The position numbers were made by a program, and so were the translations under genes. A DNA stretch of 8,797 nucleotides from CAIQJJ01 sp964606085 (GTDB lineage Bacteria; Chloroflexota; Anaerolineae; Anaerolineales; UBA4823), in NCBI GenBank assembly GCA_964606085.1, contig CAZSFD010000133.1:1-8797 (forward strand), read 5' to 3'. The notes under the pieces are model-generated. The model ran no database searches. It worked only from the letters and a program-made list of their open reading frames with translations, and had not been told where the DNA came from. This document shows positions 1-7,217 of the stretch, piece after piece. How positions within the stretch are numbered: position 1 is the stretch's first letter; each line of letters opens with the position of its first letter.

Positions 1-52
1 AGGACGGAGCCCTCTCAAGGCTCAAACAGGGGTTCGAGTCCCCTTGGGGGCA
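1..52 (+). tRNA. tRNA-Glu (anticodon CTC), 3' part, cut by window edge
   Basis: This is the 3' two-thirds of a tRNA gene whose 5' end lies outside the window. The anticodon stem pairs 7-11 (GAGCC) with 19-23 (GGCTC) around a 7-nt loop (12-18, CTCTCAA). That places the anticodon CTC at 14-16, which reads the Glu codon GAG. A 4-nt variable loop follows, then a T arm with stem 28-32/40-44 and loop TTCGAGT (33-39). The 3' acceptor strand is TGGGGGC (45-51) with discriminator A at 52, so the missing 5' strand should be GCCCCCA, as is usual for tRNA-Glu. The CCA tail is not encoded (CAA follows) and must be added after transcription. It is the only + strand gene seen and is convergent with pheA. 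Confidence 0.93.
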
Positions 53-94
53 CAACAGTACATCGAATACGCGGTTGCACAACTGCGGTTTCGT

Positions 95-141
95 GGCAAA
101 CAAAAACGCTCCTCAAAAGATGAGGGGCGTTTTTGTTTGCC
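95..141. terminator. Bidirectional intrinsic terminator between tRNA-Glu and pheA
   Basis: Two 21-nt arms (95-115 and 121-141) are reverse complements except for one position that can form a G-U pair, around a 5-nt loop (AAAGA). The base half of each arm is A-rich on one side and T-rich on the other (CAAAAACG / CGTTTTTG), and the upper half is GC-rich. Read from either strand, the structure is therefore a GC stem followed by a U-tract. It lies 42 bp past the tRNA and 59 bp past the pheA stop, so it can end both convergent transcripts. The rest of the 53-200 gap holds no gene I can support. Confidence 0.88.
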
Positions 142-200
142 AACCTGGAGCAGCCCAGGAAAAATAACCTGGATGCGAATAGCTTGAACGCTTCTGGCTG

Positions 201-1028
201 CTATGCTTCGGGTGGCTGAAGATGACGGGCGTAGGAGCCTAACACGCGCAGCGTGGTGGCGTATTCGCCCAGGTGTTCGAGGGCGCGCGTCACGGCGCGT
301 TCGGTGGTCGAACCGGCGCAATCCACGTAAAACATATATTCCCAGGGACGGCCCGGAATGGGCCGCGATTCGATCTTGGTCAGGTCAATATCGCGCAGGG
401 CAAATACGCTCAATGCCTTGAACAACGCGCCAGGGATATTTTTGCAACTGAATACGATGGATGTTTTGGCGTTATCGCCGGGGAAAACCGGACGGCGGTC
501 AATGACCAGAAAACGCGTGTAATTGGCGGGGTTATCTTCGATGCCTTCTTGCAAAATTTCCAGCGCATACACTTCGGCGGCCCGGCGTGAGGCAATGGCG
601 GCCAGGCTGCGATCGCCGCGTTCTTTGACAATTTTGACGCTGCCAGCGGTATCGTAACCCACCTCGCTGGCGAGGCCCAGCGTGCGCAAGTACCGCTCAC
701 ACTGCGCCAGGGCTTGCGGGTGGCTGATGACGGTGCGGATGTCTGCCATCGGCACGCCAGGCAGGGCGATCAGGCAGTGGCGCACGCGCAGCAGGTGTTC
801 TCCCACGATATGGAGTGAGTGCTGCAAGAGCAGGTCGTAATTCTGATGAATGCTGCCCGCCAGCGAGTTTTCGATCGGGATGATGCCGCATTCGACCTTT
901 TCGCCCTGCACGGCCGCGAAGACCTCGAAAAATGACGCACACGGCACGGTTTCGACCTTGGGGCCAAAGACAGCCAGCGCGGCGGCTTCGGAGTAAGCGC
1001 CAGGCTCACCTTGGAATGCAACGTTCAT
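201..1028 (-). CDS. pheA: Prephenate dehydratase (monofunctional, with ACT domain)
   Basis: This cytosolic enzyme converts prephenate to phenylpyruvate, the committed step to phenylalanine. The 275-residue length fits the stand-alone family, with no chorismate mutase domain fused in front. The catalytic PDT domain spans about residues 2-180: the start NVAFQGEPGAYSE, the PIENSLAGSI segment at 51-60, and the NYTRF motif at 169-173 whose Thr is catalytic in the family. A C-terminal ACT domain (about 188-265) carries GALF (200-203) and ESRP (220-223), the Phe-binding motifs used for feedback inhibition, so the enzyme is probably inhibited by phenylalanine. The ATG overlaps the leuB stop as ATGA (1025-1028), with GAGG a few bases upstream inside leuB, which suggests translational coupling. 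The stop is TAG at 201-203. Identification is firm; operation in one unit with leuB is inferred from the overlap. Confidence 0.95.
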   Translation of the reverse strand: MNVAFQGEPGAYSEAAALAVFGPKVETVPCASFFEVFAAVQGEKVECGIIPIENSLAGSIHQNYDLLLQHSLHIVGEHLLRVRHCLIALPGVPMADIRTVISHPQALAQCERYLRTLGLASEVGYDTAGSVKIVKERGDRSLAAIASRRAAEVYALEILQEGIEDNPANYTRFLVIDRRPVFPGDNAKTSIVFSCKNIPGALFKALSVFALRDIDLTKIESRPIPGRPWEYMFYVDCAGSTTERAVTRALEHLGEYATTLRVLGSYARHLQPPEA

Positions 1029-2086
1029 GCCAGCCTCGCAAGGACTTCGTCGGCCATCTGGCGGGTGGTGAGTTGGCCGCCCAGGTCGGCGGTGCGGCAG
1101 CCGGCGCTGACCGCGGCGTGGGCGGCGGTTTCGATGGCGGCGGCTTCGGCTTCCAGCTTGAGCGAGTAGCGCAACAGCAGCGCCGCGCTGAGCATCGTCC
1201 CCAGCGGGTTGGCGATGCCCTTCCCGGCAATGTCGGGCGCAGAGCCATGGATCGGTTCGTATAGCCCTGGCCCATTTTCGCCCAGCGAGGCCGAGGGCAA
1301 CATGCCCATCGAGCCAGCCAGCACCGAGGCTTCATCGGTGAGGATATCGCCGAACATATTCTCTGTGACCACCACATCCATGTACGCCGGGGCAGAAATC
1401 AGGCGCATCGAGGCCGTATCTACCAGCATGTGTTCGAGCGTGACCTGCGGATAGCGCTGCCCCACCTCGATGGCGATTTTGCGCCACAGGCGCGAAGATT
1501 CCAACACGTTGGCCTTGTCCACCGAGGTTACCTTTTGCTTGCGTGGCAACGCCAGGCGGAAGGCCAGGTCAACGATGCGGCGAATTTCATAATCCCAATA
1601 TTCCAGTGTGTCTACGGCGCGTTCTTGGCCATCTACCACGGCGCGGCCCTTCGGCTGGCCGAAATATAGCCCGCCGGTCAGTTCGCGCACAACGATGATG
1701 TCTACCCCTTTGAGGCGGTCTTCTTTGACCGGCGAAGCGTGGATCAGATCGGGGTGGACTTTGACCGGGCGCAGGTTGGCGAACACGCCCAGCCCTTTGC
1801 GCAGCGCCAGCAGGCCCTTTTCGGGGCGTTCTTTGGCGGCGGGGTCATCCCATTTGGGGCCGCCCACCGCGCCGAGCAGCACCGCGTCCGCTGCCTGGCA
1901 GTCGGCCAGTGTCTCATCGGTCAGCGCCACGCCGAATTTGTCAATCGAGCAGCCGCCCATCAGCCGTTCGCTATATTCAAAACGGTGCCCAAATTTCGCC
2001 GCAACAGCTTCCAGTAAACGCACGGCCTCGCCGACCACTTCTGGGCCGATGCCATCGCCGGGCAAAAGTACGATTTTCGCTTGCAT
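1025..2086 (-). CDS. leuB: 3-isopropylmalate dehydrogenase
   Basis: This enzyme catalyses the NAD-dependent oxidation and decarboxylation of 3-isopropylmalate, the third step of leucine synthesis, in the cytosol as a dimer. The 353-residue product has the expected length. It starts with KIVLLPGDGIGPEVV, has the substrate arginines R96, R106 (FANLRP) and R134 (VVRELTGGLYFGQ), and Y141. The metal-binding aspartates are D223, D247 and D251, within VDTAS and the TENMFGDILTDEAS signature. The NAD-binding stretch YEPIHGSAPDIAGKG lies at 276-290, with D285 typical of NAD rather than NADP use. The reading frame stays open to an ATG at 2170, but the start at 2086 is chosen: it has AGGAGG at 2091-2096 four bases upstream, and the extra 28 residues resemble no LeuB N-terminus. 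leuC and leuD are not in the window. The next gene is pheA, with a 4-bp overlap. Confidence 0.96.
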   Translation of the reverse strand: MQAKIVLLPGDGIGPEVVGEAVRLLEAVAAKFGHRFEYSERLMGGCSIDKFGVALTDETLADCQAADAVLLGAVGGPKWDDPAAKERPEKGLLALRKGLGVFANLRPVKVHPDLIHASPVKEDRLKGVDIIVVRELTGGLYFGQPKGRAVVDGQERAVDTLEYWDYEIRRIVDLAFRLALPRKQKVTSVDKANVLESSRLWRKIAIEVGQRYPQVTLEHMLVDTASMRLISAPAYMDVVVTENMFGDILTDEASVLAGSMGMLPSASLGENGPGLYEPIHGSAPDIAGKGIANPLGTMLSAALLLRYSLKLEAEAAAIETAAHAAVSAGCRTADLGGQLTTRQMADEVLARLA

Positions 2087-2090
2087 ACTT

Positions 2091-2133
2091 CCTCCTGAAG
2101 AAAAGACATGATGAAATTCAGGCCAGTATACCA
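2091..2133 (-). promoter_or_regulatory. leuB leader: strong RBS and candidate extended -10 promoter
   Basis: The 80-bp gap between the permease stop and leuB holds, on the - strand, AGGAGG (2091-2096) and a TATACT hexamer at 2125-2130. TGG directly precedes the hexamer (2131-2133), making TGNTATACT, an extended -10 element. No good -35 box sits 16-18 bp further up. The start point would fall near 2118, giving a leader of about 30 nt. The RBS is clear; the promoter is a sequence match only. No terminator hairpin was found in this gap, so transcription from the ABC operon may also reach leuB. Confidence 0.5.
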
Positions 2134-2166
2134 AAAAGCGCCCATTGGATTTACCAACATCATGCT

Positions 2167-4722
2167 TCACTCATACCGTAGCGCCTGCACAATCTCCAAC
2201 TTTGCCGCCTGGCGAGCCGGGATGATGGCCGCCAGCGCCCCGAAGAACAGGCCGCCGGCGATGGCGATGATCACGCCCTGGGCCGGGAAGATATAGTCGG
2301 CCTGGAAGCCCAGCAGCGCGAAGGACTCGACTGCCATGCGCCCCATGTATAACCCGGCCAGCAGCCCAAACGAGGTGCCGATGGCCGCCAGAATGACCGC
2401 CTCCGCCAGGATGACGGTGCGAATCTGGCCGCGGGTCGAGCCGACGGCGCGTAACATGCCGATCTCACGGGTGCGCTCCAACACGCCAATCGCCAGCGTA
2501 TTGACCATGGCGATCAGCGATGGGATGGACAGGAAGACGACCATGGCGTACATGCCGATGAAGGCCGAGTTGAACAGGCCGATGTTTTGCTCCAGGTATT
2601 CGCGCCCGGCCACCAGCTTGAACTGCGGGTAAGGCTCGATGGCTTTGGTGAAAGCGGCTTCAACGGCAGCCGTATCGGCGCCATCGTTCACGTTGATCTG
2701 GAAGAAAATGTCTTCGGTGCGGCCAAAGTCGGCGGCGATGTTGGCGTGCGAGATGTAGGCGGTGCTGGTCTTGGCGTTGAGGAAATCGGACGCAATGCCG
2801 ACGATTGTGTAGGTCTGCTCGCCAGTGGGGGTCAGCACAGTGACGCGGTCGCCCATTTTGACGTTGGCAGCGCTACCCAGGACGCCATTGATGATCATCG
2901 CCCGGCCGCTCGCCAGTTCGTGGTAGGCGGTTGCGGGGTCGCCCTGGCTGAAGGTCAGGCCGCTGGTGGCGGCGTAAGCCACGGGTTCGACGCCAAGCAG
3001 CCCTACCGCTGCGCCATTGATCTGCGTGGCGGCAAAGCGCATGGTGCTGACCACTTCCACGCCTGCCACGGCGCGCAGTTCATCGGCCAGATCGGGCGCC
3101 GCGCCCATGTTCGATCCCCACAGCGAGACGGTGGGCGGGACGAGCAGGTAGTCGCTGCCCAGACTCTCCTCTAACATGCGGGTAAAGGTGAGCGAGATGC
3201 TGGAGAGGATGCTGGCTGCCATGATCAGGATCGCCAATGCGATCATCGTCGTCGAGGCGGTGATAGCGGCCCGCGCCGGCTGGCGGCTCAGGTTGCTCTC
3301 GGCCAGTTGGGCCGTGCCAGCCCGGGCGAAGGCCAGGGCCGCCAGGCTGCCGAACACTCGTGCGATGGGGTTGACCAGCGCCGGGCCGATGGCGATCAGG
3401 CCGATCACCAGCAGGAATGAACCCAGCCCGAGCAGCCCGGCGTTTCCTGAAAACAACGCCAGCAGCGCCAGGACGATCATCACCACGCCGCTCCAAAAGC
3501 CGCGTCCGGCCATGCGCTTGAGCGTCAGGCCGCCCACGTCGGGACGCAAGGCTTCCAGGGGTGTCACCCGGCTGGCGGCGCGGGCCGGCAGCCAACCGGC
3601 AACCAGGGTTATGCCGACGCCCAACAGGAAGGACACGATCACTAACCCCGGCGTCACTTCTGGCGAGTTGATGCTGACGTTCAGGTATTGGCGCATGATG
3701 CCCGATAACCCCTTCAACATCAAAAAGGCAAACCCATAGCCCAGGAAAATGCCCGCCACCGTGCCGATGACGCCCTGGATCAGGCCTTCAAACAGGATCA
3801 GCCAGGTGATGGTATTGCGGCTGGCGCCCACGGCGCGCAACATGCCAATATCGTGGCGGCGTTCGGCGACGATGGTGCGGAAAGTATTGAAGATGATAAA
3901 CCCGCCCATCAGCAGGCCCAGCACGCCCAAAAAGGTGAGAATGCCCTGCGCCACGCCGATATTTTGCAGGATTTCGGCCCCGGCTTGCAGCACACCCAGG
4001 GCAAAACCCTCGCCCAGGGTGGCCGTGATGGCGGTTTCGATCTCGGCCCGGCGGGCTTCGTCGAGGCTGTCGAAGTTGGCTTCGATCAGGTTGATCTGGC
4101 CGGGCATGTCGAACAGGGTTTGCGCTTGCGCCAGCGGGACGAGGATTTCCTCGCTGCCGGGCAGCAGGCGCTGCGGGGTGATGCCGACGACGGTCAAGGT
4201 GACTTCGCCGATGGTGGTGGGCAGGCGCAACCGATCGCCGACTTTGACGTCGGCAATATCGGCCAGCGATTCGGCGATCACCGCCACGGCCACATCACCT
4301 GTTTCGAGGAAGCGCCCCTCGATGATGTTGAACGAACTGACCGAACGAATTTCATCCGGCTGCGCGCCGACCACGATCACCGAAGTGGCCCGGTCGGGGG
4401 CGGCGGGGTTTTTGTCGAAGTAATCGGCGGGCAGGCTGATCGGCCGTTCCAGCGTTCCGGCAGCCACGCTGACGCCATCTATGCTTTTCACCGTTTGCAG
4501 CACGTTTTCTGAAAACGTGCCGTTGGTCTTGCTGGCGATGCTGACATCCACCTGACCTTCGAGGGCCATGGCATTGGCCGTGAAGGAGGCGATAAAAGCT
4601 GGCAGGATCGAGTTCATGCCGAAGATGAGCAAAATGCCGAAGACAATCGCCAGTGTGGTTAATACCGTGCGTAACTTGCGGCCAGCAAGATAACGCAGGG
4701 CGAGTGTGAGTTGGAAGTTCAT
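2167..4722 (-). CDS. ABC transporter permease, duplicated MacB/FtsX type
   Basis: This is the membrane subunit of an exporter or extractor of the MacB/LolCDE superfamily, working with the ATPase encoded just upstream. The 851 residues form two similar halves. Each has one N-terminal membrane helix (about 20-44; 485-510), a large extracytoplasmic domain of the MacB periplasmic-core type (about 45-255; 511-715), and an FtsX domain with three helices (259-283, 306-336, 358-382; 718-745, 768-798, 814-835). Two further helices (408-427, 430-455) join the halves, for about ten in all. The coupling segment is repeated as IGMLRAVGASR (292-302) and IGMLRAVGSTR (754-764). Each half closes with a WLPARAAS- or IIPARQAA-type motif and an EALRP or QALRYE end. 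AGGAG at 4730-4734, seven bases from the ATG, supports the start. The substrate cannot be told: no MacA-like adaptor is nearby. Lipids, lipoproteins, peptides and drugs all remain possible. Confidence 0.92.
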   Translation of the reverse strand: MNFQLTLALRYLAGRKLRTVLTTLAIVFGILLIFGMNSILPAFIASFTANAMALEGQVDVSIASKTNGTFSENVLQTVKSIDGVSVAAGTLERPISLPADYFDKNPAAPDRATSVIVVGAQPDEIRSVSSFNIIEGRFLETGDVAVAVIAESLADIADVKVGDRLRLPTTIGEVTLTVVGITPQRLLPGSEEILVPLAQAQTLFDMPGQINLIEANFDSLDEARRAEIETAITATLGEGFALGVLQAGAEILQNIGVAQGILTFLGVLGLLMGGFIIFNTFRTIVAERRHDIGMLRAVGASRNTITWLILFEGLIQGVIGTVAGIFLGYGFAFLMLKGLSGIMRQYLNVSINSPEVTPGLVIVSFLLGVGITLVAGWLPARAASRVTPLEALRPDVGGLTLKRMAGRGFWSGVVMIVLALLALFSGNAGLLGLGSFLLVIGLIAIGPALVNPIARVFGSLAALAFARAGTAQLAESNLSRQPARAAITASTTMIALAILIMAASILSSISLTFTRMLEESLGSDYLLVPPTVSLWGSNMGAAPDLADELRAVAGVEVVSTMRFAATQINGAAVGLLGVEPVAYAATSGLTFSQGDPATAYHELASGRAMIINGVLGSAANVKMGDRVTVLTPTGEQTYTIVGIASDFLNAKTSTAYISHANIAADFGRTEDIFFQINVNDGADTAAVEAAFTKAIEPYPQFKLVAGREYLEQNIGLFNSAFIGMYAMVVFLSIPSLIAMVNTLAIGVLERTREIGMLRAVGSTRGQIRTVILAEAVILAAIGTSFGLLAGLYMGRMAVESFALLGFQADYIFPAQGVIIAIAGGLFFGALAAIIPARQAAKLEIVQALRYE

Positions 4723-4740
4723 GGGTAGTCTCCTGGGCGG

Positions 4741-5484
<744 letters not shown>

Positions 5485-5542
5485 GGGTTACTCCTTAGAA
5501 ACAGGTGTGTGCTATTTGAGTTGGAGATTGGTTTCAATAAGC

Positions 5543-6439
5543 TCAACCAACGCCTTGCGTAATTCCTAAATTGGTTAATCTCATACTGACATCCCAAAGT
5601 TTTTGCTGAGTCGCCAGGCTGTAAGCCGGCTTGTTCGCTTTGACGGGCACATTGGGGGCGTCGTAATAGCCGCCCGTGGCGTCCTGAAGGGAAGGGTCAG
5701 CAGCCAGCCACACGTAGGTCTCGGCCATCTTTTCGGGGGTCATGGCGAACTTGCGCTTCATGTGATAAATCTTGACCAGCCAACTCGGCAAATGTCCCAG
5801 GCGCTCATCGGGGATGGCAACGTTGCCAACGCGCACACAGTTGACGGTGACGCCAGTGCCTTGCAACCGCCGGGCCAGGTCGAAGGTGAACATGACCTGG
5901 GCCTGCTTGGAGTGGTAGTAGGCGTGTTGCATGGTGAACTTGCGTTCACCATGCAAATTGTCGAACTCGATATCGAGGAACGGGTAAGAGATCAAGCCTT
6001 TTGATGCAACGGTGATGATGCGGCTGGGCGCGTTGGCTTTGAGTGTGTCGAGCAGTAGATGCGTCAGCAAAAACGGGGCCAGGTGATTGGTGGCGAAAAC
6101 GGTTTCCACGCCCTCTGCGGTGAGGACGGCTTGCTGAAGCGTGTGATCGAAGTTGGCCGCGTTGTGAATCAGCACATCCAGGCGCTGATGATGGTCGTTG
6201 AACTGGTCAACGCCCGCGCGTATGGAAGTCTGCGAGGCCAAATCCATCGTGATCAGATCAATTGTATTGGTGCCAGTCAGATCAATTACCTCTTGCATGG
6301 CTTTCAACCCACGTTCGGGGTTACGGCAAACCATCACCACCTCAGCACCTAAACGGGCCAATTGAATTGTGGCGGCTTTGCCAATGCCAGCGTTGGCGCC
6401 GGTAATCAGAACGGTTTTACCTTTCAAATTGTAGGACAT
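5543..6439 (-). CDS. Short-chain dehydrogenase/reductase, retinol-dehydrogenase-like
   Basis: This is an NAD(P)-dependent oxidoreductase of the classical SDR fold with 298 residues. It shows the cofactor motif TGANAGIG (13-20), a VCRN segment (37-40) whose Arg suggests NADP(H) preference, an acidic D66 after strand 3 (ITMDLAS), HNAA (92-95, the NNAG-equivalent), N118, catalytic S136 and the active pair Y164/K168 (YYHSK). The overall pattern, with GVETVFATNHLAPFLLT, resembles the retinol dehydrogenase/WW-domain oxidoreductase branch, which acts on hydrophobic alcohols, aldehydes or ketones; the actual substrate is unknown. The frame also opens upstream at a TTG (6475), but the ATG at 6439 is preferred because GGAG lies six bases before it and the SDR fold begins right after. 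It follows padR by 28 bp and precedes the ABC ATPase by 58 bp, so it is probably part of the PadR-controlled operon. Confidence 0.9.
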   Translation of the reverse strand: MSYNLKGKTVLITGANAGIGKAATIQLARLGAEVVMVCRNPERGLKAMQEVIDLTGTNTIDLITMDLASQTSIRAGVDQFNDHHQRLDVLIHNAANFDHTLQQAVLTAEGVETVFATNHLAPFLLTHLLLDTLKANAPSRIITVASKGLISYPFLDIEFDNLHGERKFTMQHAYYHSKQAQVMFTFDLARRLQGTGVTVNCVRVGNVAIPDERLGHLPSWLVKIYHMKRKFAMTPEKMAETYVWLAADPSLQDATGGYYDAPNVPVKANKPAYSLATQQKLWDVSMRLTNLGITQGVG

Positions 6440-6467
6440 CACATACTCCAAATCTAAAAATATCCAT

Positions 6468-7061
6468 TTATGCAAGGGCCAATTTCTTGGGCCGGCCGCG
6501 CGGGCGCACTTCTGGCTCAGGCAGGGGTTGGCGTCTGATTTCTTCCAGGCGCATGTCAGTTATATCCAGCCAGCGCAAATCGGCTTCGAGGTGCATAATG
6601 GCCTTGTCGATCAGTAAAATTTGGGCCATCTCCGCGTGCGGATCATAGCCATCGCGTTGGGCCGTAGCATCATGTAATGCTCGATAGAGGTGGGCGCGCT
6701 GCGTCTGTACCAGGCGGGCGGGGTCTACGATGCCAGAAACCAGGCCCACCATCAGTTTGACAAAGAACTCGTCGCGTTGGTGTTCGGGCGTTACACCACA
6801 GTTGAACCATTCGCGCAGCGCGCCTTCGCCTTCTGGTGTAATGGCGTAGACACGCCGCGCAGGTTCGTCCCCTTCACCCAGGTCTGAATCACGCGTGACC
6901 AGCCCGGCTTCTTCGAGGCGTTCAAGCGTGGTGTAGATTTGGGCAGGTTTGACGTCCCAATTGGCATCGCCACCGACCACGGCCTCAAAGGCAGCACGTA
7001 ACTCATAACCATGACGAGGCTTTGGGACTAATAAACCGAGGATGGCGTTGCGTACAGACAT
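6468..7061 (-). CDS. PadR-family transcriptional regulator with C-terminal AT-hook
   Basis: This is a 197-residue DNA-binding repressor. The N-terminal winged helix (about 1-88) is classic PadR: RNAILGLL, HGYELRAAFE, the PAQIYTTLERLEEAGLV recognition region (39-55) and a wing ending RRVYAITPEGEGALREW. Residues 95-175 are helical and match the usual PadR dimerisation domain. Past this, a proline-rich linker leads to RPRGRPKK (186-193), a canonical AT-hook, which standard PadR proteins lack. The ATG at 7061 fits the family N-terminus, yet no Shine-Dalgarno is present before it (CGCTTTCCCTC), unlike its downstream neighbours. As first gene of the run padR-SDR-ABC it likely represses its own operon. 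PadR proteins commonly sense phenolics or drugs and control exporters; the ligand here is unknown. Confidence 0.93.
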   Translation of the reverse strand: MSVRNAILGLLVPKPRHGYELRAAFEAVVGGDANWDVKPAQIYTTLERLEEAGLVTRDSDLGEGDEPARRVYAITPEGEGALREWFNCGVTPEHQRDEFFVKLMVGLVSGIVDPARLVQTQRAHLYRALHDATAQRDGYDPHAEMAQILLIDKAIMHLEADLRWLDITDMRLEEIRRQPLPEPEVRPRGRPKKLALA

Positions 7062-7076
7062 GAGGGAAAGCGTAAA

Positions 7077-7137
7077 TAAATAGTAACTTGGTTTATATTT
7101 TTCAAGCGGGCGAAATAATAAACGAGTTACTATTATT
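7077..7137. promoter_or_regulatory. Paired inverted operator-like elements at the padR promoter
   Basis: A perfect 10-bp inverted repeat, AATAGTAACT (7079-7088) and AGTTACTATT (7125-7134), spans the start of transcription. The similarity extends inward to TAAAC on both sides, separated from the core by CA on one arm and G on the other. The core AGTWACT is itself a near-palindrome, so each arm could bind a dimer. The upstream arm lies between the -35 and -10 boxes. The downstream arm is in the leader, with centres 46 bp apart. This layout suits autorepression by PadR, perhaps by bridging two sites. Binding by this PadR is inferred from position only. Confidence 0.6.
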
Positions 7138-7143
7138 TGTCAA
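7108..7143 (-). promoter_or_regulatory. padR operon promoter
   Basis: On the - strand a perfect -35 TTGACA (7138-7143) is separated by exactly 17 bp from TATTAT (7115-7120), a five-of-six match to the -10 consensus. The start point should be near 7108, leaving an AT-rich leader of about 47 nt before the padR ATG. It lies just past the terminator of the metalloprotease gene, so it starts a new transcription unit. A weaker second pair, TTGAAA (7100-7105), 17 bp, TATTTA (7077-7082), is a possible alternative nearer the gene. Confidence 0.8.
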
Positions 7144-7157
7144 GATGTTGGGGACAA

Positions 7158-7197
7158 TAAAAATACCCTCCACCAATCAAAGTGACGGTGGAGGGTA
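7158..7197 (-). terminator. Intrinsic terminator of the metalloprotease gene
   Basis: Arms TACCCTCCACC (7164-7174) and GGTGGAGGGTA (7187-7197) form a perfect 11-bp stem with a 12-nt loop. On the - strand the stem is followed by TTTTTATTG, a U-rich tract. It begins 20 bp after the stop of the metalloprotease gene and ends 15 bp before the -35 box of the padR promoter, so it insulates the two units. On the + strand the tract is absent, so it should work in one direction. Confidence 0.88.
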
Positions 7198-7217
7198 GCG
7201 ATGGAGCGTGTCAGATA

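Noticed and set aside
2087..2170. 28-residue N-terminal extension of leuB
   Set aside because: The extension does not resemble LeuB, would overlap the permease stop, and would place the excellent AGGAGG site inside the coding region. The ATG at 2086 is preferred.
2587..4512. Several + strand open frames of 187-224 residues opposite the permease gene
   Set aside because: They are Arg/Ser/Pro- or Gly/Asp-rich shadows of a GC-rich gene, with no domain, while the - strand frame is a continuous FtsX-type permease.
5485..5493. GTTACT between the ABC ATPase ribosome site and start, resembling the operator core
   Set aside because: It is a 6-base match without the flanking TAAAC or ATT bases and without a promoter nearby. 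Chance is the simplest explanation.
5528..5550. Inverted repeat TTGGTT/AACCAA around the dehydrogenase stop codon
   Set aside because: The stem is only 6 bp, AT-rich, with an 11-nt loop and no T-tract after it. It is not a credible terminator or operator.
6440..6475. TTG start giving a 12-residue longer dehydrogenase
   Set aside because: It would overlap padR by 8 bp with no ribosome site, whereas the ATG at 6439 has GGAG six bases upstream and begins at the SDR fold.
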